Below are positions 31,896 through 44,649 of a DNA stretch of 64,000 nt, piece by piece; the first letter of the stretch is position 1, and every line of letters begins with the position of its first letter. The stretch is from Selaginella moellendorffii (taxonomy: Eukaryota; Streptophyta; Lycopodiopsida; Selaginellales; Selaginellaceae). The translations under genes were made by a program, and so were the position numbers. The stretch covers positions 3,848,446 through 3,912,445 of the forward strand of contig NW_003314267.1 in assembly GCF_000143415.4 (NCBI RefSeq), in the 5' to 3' direction. The notes below the pieces were generated by a model. It saw nothing but the letters and a program-made list of their open reading frames with translations. It was not told where the DNA came from and ran no database searches.

Positions 31896-33819
31896 TTACG
31901 GAGTTGTAAAGAAGTCTTCAGCATCAGACTTGTCGGTGTCACTGCTGGCTTCTATTGCTAAGTTTTCGTAGGTGATTAGTTTTCCCTTGTTTGAGTTGTC
32001 AGTGTCACTGCCGGCTTCTTTTGCTAAGTTGTCGCAGGCGATAAGTTTTCCGGAGTTTGAATTGTCAGTGTCTATAACGATTGAACTCAGCTTGTCACTG
32101 ATCTGGCCTTCTAGTTTGTGAGTCTCTGACGGTAGCAATCCCAACAGTGATGCGCACTGGGCTTGGAACGATGCGTCTGTGGAGGACTTAATCAGTCCTG
32201 CAATGCATCTAGAGAGGTCTGGAACGCACGACATCATCTGCACAGACGATATGGCTAACAAACGAGAAACGAAGAAAGAAAAAAAAAAATGGAAGCTACC
32301 TTGATTGCTTGGGGGCTCGCCAAACGATGAGGCAGTTTTAGTTTCAAGTCATGAAGAGCTCCTTCAATAGCCCGTCTCACCTGTTTCGCTTCACATCTAG
32401 CGTTCAATCTCCGTCCAGGTTAAGAAAGCAGTCAAGGATGATATACCAAAATCAAGACGTCTTTCAACAGGATATTTTTCGTGACCTTGTGGAGAACAAG
32501 ATCAATCGACTCGTGTCTGGAACACTCCCAAGTGATAGTAGCCGTCTCTGTGTCGACAGACTGTACTGGGAGATTAAACTTCATCCAGTCAACCTTCGAC
32601 AAAAACTGCTGCATCACCGAAGGCATTGGAGTGTACGCAAAGTCTTCGAAGTACATAATCTGCAACACAAGCCCGAGTTTACAAGCGTTTCATTTTAGAT
32701 TTTACAAACCTTCGTTTTTGAAGACACCGTCGTCAGTGGTTCAGTAATAGCTACACATGCATGTAGACTAGAGCCAATGTTGTCCGAGCCACCCCTTCCA
32801 ATGTTGACATGTATACCAGCTACACGATCTGCTTCCGAAAGGCGACTATTGTGCAAATAGTGTGCAAAGCCTGTCGCAAGCTCATCAAGCTCCGATGGTT
32901 CTTTTGTCAGGACTTCTCGACTCTGGTAAGTGTCGCGCTCGCCTCGACAATTAACGTAGTGCCATTCCAGGAACACTTCGATAATTGGAAGGGAAAACTG
33001 AAAGAGAAACCTGGTAAGCTCAAGAAAAGTATATCATCGATAGTTTTACTGACCTTCTCCAGCAAATTCCTGAAGTATGACACCGTTTCCAGCGTCGGGC
33101 CTTCAATGTCCATTGACACTAGCGTTCTGAAATTTCCAATGCTAAAGGCGTCGAATCATTTTCTGTGAGGACTTACCTCTTTTCTCTCCATTGCGGTCGG
33201 AGTTCTAGAATCTGGAGGCCGCTAGCGTCGGTGAATCGCAATTGGTAGTTACGCATTTTCTTCTCGATGGGATCTGGCAAGAAAAAGAATCCAATGCTTG
33301 ACACTTGAATGACTGTATAGATCATACCCGGGGTGGAAACCTCGAGCACTCTATCTGGAACAAAGAAAAAATAATGAAAATAGTGACAATTAGAGCACCA
33401 ACGTTCTTACCCCAGAGAATTTCAGCATGATCCAAGATAGGAGGATTCGCAACAACGAGGTGGCAAAAATCATCCATCGCTTTGCCAGTAACGCTGAGAC
33501 CAGTATCCGAGACTGCAAGATCATCGCTCAATACAGCGAAAACAAGAAGAAGAAAAAAAGAGGAATTAAGAACCAGAGAAGCTGAATTTGGAGCGATTCA
33601 CGCCATCGCAAGCATCGATGCAAGAAAGAGTGACCGAAATCAAAGCTCCAGGATTGCTCGCACTCCGGCATCGAGAAATAGCGCTCGCGATCACCTACAT
33701 TTGCAAGAAAGACGCGATCGATCGATATGCGCGTTGGCCATCTCAATCCGATGATGATCCTGGGGCAGGCGCGATGAGCTTACCGCTTGCATCGGCGCTG
33801 GCGCCTCAAACACCGCCAT
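31896..33819 (-). CDS. MTOPVIB: Meiotic DNA topoisomerase VI subunit B-like (MTOPVIB), 469 aa
   Basis: Partner of SPO11-1/SPO11-2 in the complex that makes meiotic double-strand breaks. Nine exons join without a frame break: 33784-33819, 33574-33694, 33411-33512, 33177-33354, 33054-33141, 32710-32997, 32486-32659, 32300-32380, 31896-32237. The N-terminus has a degenerate Bergerat ATP fold (VTLSCIDACDG, then SFSVSDTGLSVTG, a G1-like box). Later segments match the plant MTOPVIB transducer region as I recall it: YFEDFAYTPMPS, SKVDWMKF, ATITWECSRHESIDLVLH, and PDLSRCIAGLIKSS with ASLLGLLP. Length fits the family (about 490 aa in Arabidopsis). Introns are about 45-95 bp. Head-to-head with a PPR gene; ATGs 117 bp apart. 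Confidence 0.75.
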
Positions 33820-33851
33820 CGCCAAAACGCTCTCTCTCTCTCTCCAAATTT

Positions 33852-33863
33852 CCTAAACCCTAG
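33852..33863. promoter_or_regulatory. Telo-box in bidirectional MTOPVIB/PPR promoter
   Basis: CTAAACCCTAG contains the telo-box AAACCCTA, common in plant promoters of replication, ribosomal and cell-cycle genes. It lies in the 117-bp gap between two divergent starts. Confidence 0.45.
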
Positions 33864-33886
33864 GGCGGGAAGAACACTCAAACAAA

Positions 33887-33940
33887 ATGGCTATGGAAGA
33901 TAACGCTGCGATCATCGCCATTGAAGAGCAGCGCGAATGA
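33887..33940 (+). CDS. Upstream ORF (17 aa) overlapping the PPR start
   Basis: An ATG at 33887 opens a 17-codon frame (MAMEDNAAIIAIEEQRE) whose stop TGA overlaps the PPR start codon as ATGA. Such an overlap could permit reinitiation or repress translation of the PPR. It could also be untranslated leader only. Confidence 0.4.
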   Translation: MAMEDNAAIIAIEEQRE

Positions 33941-35811
33941 GGAATCTAGCAAGAGTAGATCACTACGCCTCTCTCGCGAGGGAGTGCAAGGATTTAGAAC
34001 AGGCCTGGGGGATTCACTCGTCGGTGGTAGCGGCCGGAGGAGCGATCCTTCGCGATCGTTACCTCTCCAATCTCCTGATCGAGATGTTTGGGCGGTGTGG
34101 CAGCATCGAGGACGCGCAGCGCGTCTTCAGCCGGATCGATCAGCCCAACATCTTCTCGTGGAATCTGATGCTCGGCGCTTATGCCCACGCCGGGGATGTG
34201 AAGAACGCCCAGCTCTTCTTCGATCGAATGCCCCAGAGGGACGTCGTCTCCTGGAATTCCCTTCTCGCAGCGTATGCCCGAGAGGGGCTCTTGGATCAAT
34301 GCTGGAAGATCTTCGAGCGAGCTCCACAGCGCAACGCGGTCTCGTGGGCATCGATCGTCTCGATGCTCGTCAAGAACAGGCGATTCCCAGAGGCAGTGGA
34401 TTGGTTCCTTCGGATGGACGTGGAGGGATTTAGGCCGAGTGGGCGATGCTTTGTGAGCCTGCTAGAGGCTTGCACAGCTCTTGGGGATCCAAAGCTTGGA
34501 GGATTGATCCACGAGGAAACCATCGCGAGTGGATTTGCCGCGAGGAATGTGGTGGTGGCGAGCGCTCTTATCAGAATGTATGGGGAGTTTGGGAATTTGT
34601 ATCACGCAGAGGCAGTGTTTTGGAGAATGGAGGACGTGAATTTGGTGGCTATGACTTCCATGGTTATAGCTTATGCCCAATCCGGGCATATTGACGAGGC
34701 CAAGAATTTGTTCGCAAAGATCAAGAAGCCGGATGTTATCGCTTGGACGTCTATGATCACTGCGTATGGTGACGAGGGCGATATAAACGGAGCTAAGAAA
34801 ATCTTTGATAAGATGCTCGTAAAGAATGTAGTGTCGTGGAACGCTCTTGTAACAGCATATGCCCAGAACGGGTATCTTGTTCAAGCAAGACAACTTTTTG
34901 ATCAAATGGCTTTTCGAGATAGCACAACTTGGTTTCTAATGCTCACAACTTACACCAAGATCTTGCTTTTAGCGGAGGCTTTTGATATCTTTGCACAAAT
35001 GCCGAAGGAGAACTTAATAGCCTGGAACTCTCTTCTTGCTGCATATGCCCAAGCCGGGCATGCAGAATCTGCAATTGGGTTTTTCAAGCTTATGGTACTT
35101 GAGGGAATTTCTTGCAACGAAGTTACATTTGTGATCGTTCTTGATGCCTGTGCTAGCATTCCAGATCTGAAACTCGGAAAAGCTCTTGACGAGGTGGTGT
35201 TGGGCTGTGGGCTTGAGTCAAATGCTACCATTGGGACCAGTTTGATCGATATGTATAAACGATGCGGGAGCTTAGCGGGTGCTCGCAAGGCCTTTGCCAG
35301 AGTTTCCAAGCCCGACGTTATATGCTGGACGTCTCTCATGCTTGCGTATGCCCAAGCCGGGCATACCAAAGAGCCACTGGAGCTCTTCTGGGCGATGTGT
35401 AACGATGGTGTCGGACCAAACGAAGTAACGCTAGCGGGGGTTTTGTATGCGTGTTGTCACTCTGGAAAGCTGGAGGAGAGCAAGGCTTACTTTTCCTCGA
35501 TCGAGCAGGACTTTGGCTTGATCCACACGGTGGATCACTTCGTTTGCTTGGTTGATATGCTAGGAAGATCTGGAAGGCTGGACGACGCCGAGGAGATGGT
35601 TAGAGCTGTGGGTTTGGAGTCGGAGATGGTGGCTTGGGTGGCACTGCTTGCTGCTTGCAAGCTTCATGGCGATGGCGAGAGAGCTCGCCGGATCGCTGAA
35701 AGCGTGTTTAGGATGGAGACGAAGGAAGAATCGCCATATCTTTTGCTTGCAAACGTTTGCTCTGATCAAGGGCAACGTATGGCTTTGCAGAAACTCCCTG
35801 TATCTTCCTGA
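33937..35811 (+). CDS. PPR protein, PLS class with partial E region, 624 aa
   Basis: Predicted organellar RNA-binding protein; intronless. Repeats include LLIEMFGRCGSIEDAQ, NIFSWNLMLGAYAHAG, DVVSWNSLLAAYAREG, NLVAMTSMVIAYAQSG, DVIAWTSMITAYGDEG and NVVSWNALVTAYAQNG, followed by the start of an E-type region (HFVCLVDMLGRSGRLDDAEE, VAWVALLAACKLHGDGE). The E+ and DYW parts are absent; the protein ends soon after ESPYLLLANVCSDQG. Start: the ATG at 33937 is the first in this frame and lies at the stop of a small upstream ORF. Overall close in style to the PPR at 22 kb, suggesting local family expansion. Confidence 0.85.
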   Translation: MRNLARVDHYASLARECKDLEQAWGIHSSVVAAGGAILRDRYLSNLLIEMFGRCGSIEDAQRVFSRIDQPNIFSWNLMLGAYAHAGDVKNAQLFFDRMPQRDVVSWNSLLAAYAREGLLDQCWKIFERAPQRNAVSWASIVSMLVKNRRFPEAVDWFLRMDVEGFRPSGRCFVSLLEACTALGDPKLGGLIHEETIASGFAARNVVVASALIRMYGEFGNLYHAEAVFWRMEDVNLVAMTSMVIAYAQSGHIDEAKNLFAKIKKPDVIAWTSMITAYGDEGDINGAKKIFDKMLVKNVVSWNALVTAYAQNGYLVQARQLFDQMAFRDSTTWFLMLTTYTKILLLAEAFDIFAQMPKENLIAWNSLLAAYAQAGHAESAIGFFKLMVLEGISCNEVTFVIVLDACASIPDLKLGKALDEVVLGCGLESNATIGTSLIDMYKRCGSLAGARKAFARVSKPDVICWTSLMLAYAQAGHTKEPLELFWAMCNDGVGPNEVTLAGVLYACCHSGKLEESKAYFSSIEQDFGLIHTVDHFVCLVDMLGRSGRLDDAEEMVRAVGLESEMVAWVALLAACKLHGDGERARRIAESVFRMETKEESPYLLLANVCSDQGQRMALQKLPVSS

Positions 35812-35956
35812 TTGTATGATCTGGATGAATCATTGGGAATGTAGTACAAGCAAAAGAATTTTATTCTTCAACTTTCTTATCAACAACAAAAGGGGGACGA
35901 TGAACAAAAACCATCGATACAGAACGATCTCATTCTCACTCCTTTTTTCAAGATGA

Positions 35957-36442
35957 TCAAGCACCTGGAGCAGCCTCTGGAACTCTAGATTGCAAATACC
36001 CCGTCACCTCGCGAGCCTTCTCGGTTACATGGCTAGCAGTGTCGGCAATCCTGTGCTTGGCAGCGTCGATTTGATCGGCTCCCACGGGATGCCTGCCGCG
36101 AGCGTAGTTGTAGAGCCAAGATACCACGGAGCAAAATCCCACAAACACGGCGCTGGCCGAGAGAAATCCGCCTGTAGCGAGCGCGATGACGATGCCAATG
36201 GGGACGAGAACCGGGCTAAGGAGGAGAAAAACCGGCGATGCGAGGAGCAGAGTTAAGACAGTTCCTCCCAGCGTGACGCCGCCGATGACGAGCGCCACCA
36301 CCACTCCAGTGATGATTGTCAAGAGCCCCAACACCTGCTTGGAATTGGGCGATCGCTCCTGGATCTTCTGCATCATGCCCCGGGCCTGCTCTTGCGCGCG
36401 GCCAGCGTGCTCGCGAGCTCGATCCGTCGCTCGATCCGCCAT
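35957..36442 (-). CDS. Oleosin, 161 aa
   Basis: Oil-body coat protein. The open frame extends upstream of 36442, but the ATG there (MADRATDRAREHAGRAQ) gives the standard short polar N-terminus; the extension lacks homology to the other two oleosins. The hydrophobic hairpin (about residues 36-105) has the proline knot PVFLLLSPVLVPIG. The tail DAAKHRIADTASHVTEKARE and the end GYLQSRVPEAAPGA are almost the same as in the oleosin at 26.7 kb. Divergent from the oleosin at 37 kb with about 610 bp between starts. Confidence 0.95.
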   Translation of the reverse strand: MADRATDRAREHAGRAQEQARGMMQKIQERSPNSKQVLGLLTIITGVVVALVIGGVTLGGTVLTLLLASPVFLLLSPVLVPIGIVIALATGGFLSASAVFVGFCSVVSWLYNYARGRHPVGADQIDAAKHRIADTASHVTEKAREVTGYLQSRVPEAAPGA

Positions 36443-36545
36443 GGCAGCCCAAGTTATTTCTCCTCGCGGGCGTGAAAAACGAAACCGATCGATCGACTCG
36501 ACGATCCAACCGGAGCTCCAAGAAAAGAAACTTTGCTCCATTTCT

Positions 36546-36568
36546 TAAATACGAGCCTTGCATGCATG
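36546..36568 (-). promoter_or_regulatory. RY element and TATA-like motif of the second oleosin
   Basis: CATGCATG at 36561-36568 (palindromic RY motif) with TATTTAAG on the minus strand at about 36545-36552, about 105 bp before the ATG. The spacing resembles that at the first oleosin (RY, then TATA, then ATG at about 110 bp). Confidence 0.55.
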
Positions 36569-37051
36569 CAGTGCGAAGGGCGCGGCGACACTTGGTCCGC
36601 GCCATGCGGGGTTTGACTTGAGTTGACTGTCAGTCAGCGCCAGTCAACGGGCGAGTGATTCGAGCGTTATGCTCCAGATTCGCGCTCGATCCTGTCAGGA
36701 ATCAACGTCAGTTCTTCACCGCCCGTGTAAAACCGACCGGGTAAGGTAAAAACAAATGGAGAATGAAATGTTTGGAGAACTGGAGTGGTGGGTGGATAAT
36801 GCCAGGGGCCAAAAAATCATGCAAGGAAATCGCTCCCCTTTTATTTCTTTTTTGCCATTTTTGTCAAAATGTGGCAGTTTCTAAACGCGAGAATGAGCCA
36901 AATGGCCCAAGAAAATCTCCAAACAAATCTTTTTTAAGTTTTGAGAGCTTCTTGTTCTTGGCGAGAGCGCGAGAGAGAGCGAGCGCGAGAGAGCATCGCA
37001 AGAACAAGTCTTTCTCTTCATTCCTCTTCCTCTCGGATCGCGATTGTCGCC

Positions 37052-37576
37052 ATGGGCGATCACCACCAGGCCTCGAGAGCCGTGGACAAGACCAAGGATC
37101 AAGCCAAGGATCAGGCCGGGCGCATCCAAGAACACTCGCGCGGCCTGGTGGAGCGCGTCAAGGAGCACGCGCCCAGCTCCCAGCAGCTCATCGGGATCGC
37201 GACGCTGGCTCTTGGCGGCCTCACGCTGGCTGCCATGGGGGGCGCCATGATCCTGGCCACCATCGTCTTCCTCGTCATCGGCACTCCAATCTTCCTGCTC
37301 TTCAGCCCCATCCTCGTGCCGCTGGGAATTCTCGCCATCGTCGTCACCGGCGGGATCCTCTCCACCATCGCCTTCGTCGCCTCTTGCGTCGCGGCCGTCA
37401 CCTGGATCTACAAGTACGCGAAAGGGCGGCATCCGGTGGGCACCGATCAGATCGAAGCGGCGCGGCATCGCCTCATGGACACCGCCACACAGATGACCGA
37501 GAAGGCGCGCGAGTATGGATCCAATGTCACAGGCTACCTCCAGCAGAAATCCCAGGACGTCGCCCCAGGCGCGTGA
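37052..37576 (+). CDS. Oleosin, 174 aa (divergent member)
   Basis: Oil-body protein. ATG at 37052 (MGDHHQASRAVDKTKDQAKD) is chosen because upstream residues in the same frame are low-complexity leader (GAGAG repeats at 36960-37000). Hydrophobic hairpin with proline knot PIFLLFSPILVPLG; tail KGRHPVGTDQIEAARHRL and end QDVAPGA like its neighbours. It has a longer N-terminal amphipathic part than the other two (about 50 residues). A shadow frame on the minus strand spans the gene. Confidence 0.95.
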   Translation: MGDHHQASRAVDKTKDQAKDQAGRIQEHSRGLVERVKEHAPSSQQLIGIATLALGGLTLAAMGGAMILATIVFLVIGTPIFLLFSPILVPLGILAIVVTGGILSTIAFVASCVAAVTWIYKYAKGRHPVGTDQIEAARHRLMDTATQMTEKAREYGSNVTGYLQQKSQDVAPGA

Positions 37577-37744
37577 TCTTATCGAAGAAGGTATTGGAAG
37601 ATTTCTTGTCTACAAGTCGTTGGTCTCGCTTTGTTCTTGGAGGTATCCATCCTTCGTGTTCTTCGTGTTCTTGAGGAGCACGAAGGATCTCTTTGATTCC
37701 TGGAATAAATGCCTTGCTTTTCCCCTTTCAGCTGATAGAAATTT

Positions 37745-37759
37745 TAGGGTTTAGGGTTT
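37745..37759. promoter_or_regulatory. Double telo-box 5' of SLD5
   Basis: TAGGGTTTAGGGTTT, two overlapping telo-box units, 27 bp before the SLD5 ATG. Such boxes are typical of plant S-phase and ribosomal promoters; role here is inferred. Confidence 0.5.
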
Positions 37760-37785
37760 CTTTGTGAGAGGGAAATATTTTGGCT

Positions 37786-38788
37786 ATGGCGGACGGGGAG
37801 GAAGGCGCCGAGGACTGGACCGATCCCTCGATCGCGTCTTCCGCGGAGGTCAGCGATGCCGGATTGCTGCAGCGCGCCTGGCGCAACGAGAAGCTCTCGC
37901 CTGAGCTTCTGCCGTTCCAGGGCGAGCTCGTGGAGCGCGTCAAGGAGCAGATTCTTCTCGAGGTATCATCCTTTGGTACTACATTCTCGATCTCCAGCCT
38001 TTGAATCTTCGCTAGGAGGAAAATCTCGCGGCTTTTGTCGAAGAATCTTGTGACGAGCTTACTGTGTCGCTCTACCGGATGGATTTGGACCGAACGCTCT
38101 TTATGCTGCGATCTTATTTGCGAGCACGGCTACTCAAGGTTCGCATTTCTGCTTTGCCTTTTCTTTGTTTCCATAGAATCGTTCCTCGGATTAGTTTAGT
38201 TGGTGTTTTTTTTTTTTCTTTTCATCTGATGTTGGAATCGTTTGTTACCAGATTGAGAAGTTTGCTCTCCATATACTGACTGTACCGGAGATTTGGGAGA
38301 GGTTGTCGAGCCAAGAACAAGACTATGCTCAGAGGTACGCGAGAAAACCCTTACTGTTTGTGACGACTCGATAATTATCTCCAGGTTTGCCGACACGCTG
38401 CAAGCTCATTTTGATTCTTCTGTCCTGAGTAAGCTCCCGGAAGGATACAAGTCGATGCTAAAACAGGCAAACTCGAGTAACGAAAACGATATGAGTAAGC
38501 TGTGTGCTTTTCATTCTTATCTTGAAGCTAACGGCGACTTTACATAGTTGTTGAGCCTCCTCTCGACAGTTTTGTATTCTGCAAATGCCGGAGACCTATA
38601 AGTGCGTTTCAACTTGATGACAAGTAAGTTCCGGGTTTCATCATTTACATTCGCGTGTCGGGTTTAATGAACGAGTAAAATGCTCCAGGGGCGAAAGTAT
38701 AGTGGATATGGAGAATGGGGACTTGTACATCTTCAACTACAAGCCAATCAAGCGGCTCTTGGAGACGGACAGGATAGAGCTCTTCTAG
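37786..38788 (+). CDS. SLD5: GINS complex subunit SLD5, 222 aa
   Basis: Part of the Cdc45-MCM-GINS helicase for DNA replication, nuclear. Six exons join in phase: 37786-37962, 38016-38138, 38252-38334, 38385-38494, 38548-38623, 38689-38788. Family motifs in order: LLQRAWRNEKLSPELLPFQ, SLYRMDLDRTLFMLRSYLRA, RLSSQEQDYAQRFADTLQAH, SVLSKLPEGYKSMLKQ, VEPPLDSFVFCKC and the C-terminal beta domain end LYIFNYKPIKRLLETDRIEL. Length matches the family (about 220 aa). The ATG at 37786 is used; the frame also opens at an upstream TTG. A telo-box precedes it. Confidence 0.93.
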
Positions 38789-40121
38789 AAAAAAGTTGCT
38801 GTTTCAAACGTTGCCGTCCAAGAGCAACAAGAAAGAAAAATTGAGTTGGAATCGAGCCCTTCGTGCACGGACAAAGACAAGCCCCACCGCAGGTTCGGCC
38901 TTTCCTATTCTTCTTTTCATTCTCTAGTCTTAGACGATCAGCACAGCAGTTGCTTTTTCGGAGTCCAATGAAAAGAATGGGGGCCCCTTGAGACCCGCTG
39001 ACCATGGTTTCATTTTCAGATTCAAAGTAATGTACAAGCCAAGACGCTAAGTTAAAGAGACTTTGAGCGTATATGAGGTACCTTTCAGTGTGTCCATGTC
39101 TGTCTTTTATTTCGCGGCTTCCAAGACGAAGCTCGAATCAAACAAGGGAGGGGACAAGCTGTTTGATCGTGCCGCTCCCGATTAGATTAGCAGGAGGCGC
39201 CCGCAAGCTCGGCCTAAATTCCCGGTTTGACTCTACACTCTTCAAGAGGTAATGTTTGAATCATCCTCTCTGATATATCTTCTCTTTTTACAAGCACAGT
39301 GAAGGAGAAAAGATGTAACTTGTTCCACTCGGTTGGGTGTCATGGCGCTAGCTGGCCGGTTCCATATCCTGTTCGCAGCTCCCGAAAGGAGAGAAAGAGA
39401 GGTAAGCATGCTCTTTTTGCTCGATGCGGTCACGGAAGGAGCAGAGTCTTTGGCAGTGCAAGCTCCATCTCTGGGGCTTTCACGGGTGGCATGCGCGCTT
39501 TTGCCAGGCGATAGAGAACCAGGTGGACGGGGGAAATGATATCTCATTCGATTCCAGCGTCCCAGCGATCCAGCTTCCCTCGGTGACCGTGACAACAGGT
39601 CGATCCTCCACAGTATGCTGTGCCTGGCACAGTGAAGATTCATCCAAGCGCGTTTTGGGAATATCTCTCGCTTTATTCACTCACTCGACTAGTTGCTCTT
39701 CCGGGTGGAGTGGAGATATTTGGCCAAAGTTCTTCATAGCTTCTCCTTTATGCTTGAATTGGCGATGGATGTTTCTTACAGTGGATGTGCTTTTGGTCCA
39801 CAGCACCATTACAAACTGTCGTTGTTCTTGGAATGTCACATTGTAGAAAATAAAATGGAAAAATTAAAAATCTCTTGTTTTGTTTGTTCTTGATGTTTTC
39901 TTTGTTTATTACCCTTTGTTTTTATGTTTAGTATTTTCACCTCACATTGTCTTGCCTCCCCAAAAACAGCCTGTGCTGGGAGGAGGAGGTGAAAGAAGAA
40001 AGGTTGAGTAGCAAAACACACACACTCTTCTCTTCACTACTCTAGTACACATATCACACTGCTGATGATTGCTTGGATTGGTTCTCATTTGATTTTTTTC
40101 TCTCCAGCATTGCTGCTCCAG
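38789..40121. other. Intergenic region between SLD5 and the subtilase
   Basis: Overlapping frames of 60-140 codons exist on both strands around 39240-39850, but they lack repeat, domain or signal features and overlap one another out of phase. I see no supported gene. A purine/pyrimidine-rich tract is present near 40005-40045. Confidence 0.4.
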
Positions 40122-43420
<3,299 letters not shown>

Positions 43421-43667
43421 CCACCACGGTTCTTACGATGTAATTCCATCCTGGAAAGAGCTCAAAATCAGAAACACAGGATGAAAAGGAAAAACAAGAC
43501 CAACCTTGCCGCGTAGTAACTCCATCCAAGAGAGAATCAAACGTTGTTTTGAGCGAAGAACATCGCAAAGAAACTAACACAGATGGACGAGAAAGATACA
43601 AAACTTGATGGAGAAAAACAAGTACTATACAAAGCTTTCCAAGTTATTTCCACTCACGAATGCTTAG

Positions 43668-44414
43668 TTAGAAGATGATGAGGAGCGCGAAGGCCATATA
43701 GATGATCAAACAAGCATACGCAATGAGACGCTTCTGCTCCTCCGAGTGAGGAGACAAAACCACGAGCAAGCTCGTACACGACCACGTACACCAAAGAACT
43801 ATCAACCCGGCCATGACGTAGATGGGAGCACCCTGTCGAGGAACTAGAAGAGAAAGAGCCGAGAAGAGGATCATCGGGAGCAAACTATACCCGACGAGGC
43901 TAAAGCTTCGATAGAGATCTAGCGTCCCACGAGTTCCCGATAAAAGATTAGCGACAGTGTAGAGAAACCCAGAAGCCAGAGATCCCCACCCGAGGATCAC
44001 TCCAAAGTGGAGCTTCCCAGCCAGGAGCTGGCAAAGCCCAAAGAGAATGCAGAACAAAAACGGCCCCGAGAGATCGGCATCCTCGTGGAGGTTAAGGTTC
44101 CTCCTGAAAGGAATGAGCACCGACTTGGTCTTCTGCAAGATCTGCGATGGATTGATCCCCAGCTCCTCCAGGAGAGGAGGCTCGTCCTCAAACGCGGCGC
44201 CAAAGCCTGTGGAGGCGGAGGAGGAGGAGGAGTATCCCGGCTGCTGGAGAGGCGCCGATCCGCCATACCCTGAGTTGCCGATGTCGAAGGAGAGGAAGGG
44301 CAAACCTGGCGTCGGAGGCATCGGCCGCATTGGCGCTTGCGGCTGCTGCTGGGGCACGAAGGGGACTTGCTGGTGCTGCTGCGGTGGAATCCCTGGCGCC
44401 CTTCTCTGCGCCAT
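43668..44414 (-). CDS. YIP1-family Golgi membrane protein (YIPF5-like), 248 aa
   Basis: YIP1 proteins bind Rab GTPases and help ER-Golgi and trans-Golgi traffic. Single exon. The N-terminal ~90 residues are rich in Pro, Gln, Ser and Gly and face the cytosol. PPLLEELGIN, the conserved entry to the YIP1 domain, is followed by DLSGPFLFCILFGLCQLLAG and about five membrane spans to the end (CLIIYMAFALLIIF). DLSGP with GWGSLASGF matches the YIPF5/YIPF7 branch. A 3' spacer of ~250 bp to the subtilase stop suggests converging 3' ends. Confidence 0.88.
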   Translation of the reverse strand: MAQRRAPGIPPQQHQQVPFVPQQQPQAPMRPMPPTPGLPFLSFDIGNSGYGGSAPLQQPGYSSSSSASTGFGAAFEDEPPLLEELGINPSQILQKTKSVLIPFRRNLNLHEDADLSGPFLFCILFGLCQLLAGKLHFGVILGWGSLASGFLYTVANLLSGTRGTLDLYRSFSLVGYSLLPMILFSALSLLVPRQGAPIYVMAGLIVLWCTWSCTSLLVVLSPHSEEQKRLIAYACLIIYMAFALLIIF

Positions 44415-44649
44415 CGCTGCTCAAGAACCCTAAATCTATAGCCCTAAAAAGAATATTAGGTTTACCTTAAAGGTGGTTTATAATAACATCATGCATGGAA
44501 TCACAACTTTATCTTAGTGTCTATGGTAGTGCTGAGTTCCAATCACGAGAAATCACGGGCAATTAGGGCTTAGCAAATGATGATGCGATCATGACGCGGG
44601 CAAAGCTCCAGATTGCCTGGTCAATTCCGGTCTGTCTTGGTTTCTTTCT

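Noticed and set aside
22202-37576. Biosynthetic gene cluster of P450 and UGTs
   Set aside because: The P450 and UGTs are separated by unrelated housekeeping genes and share no visible promoter motif, so proximity alone does not support a pathway.
39240-39850. Genes on either strand between SLD5 and the subtilase
   Set aside because: Frames of 130-140 codons overlap out of phase on both strands, with no motif, no signal peptide and no splice pattern.
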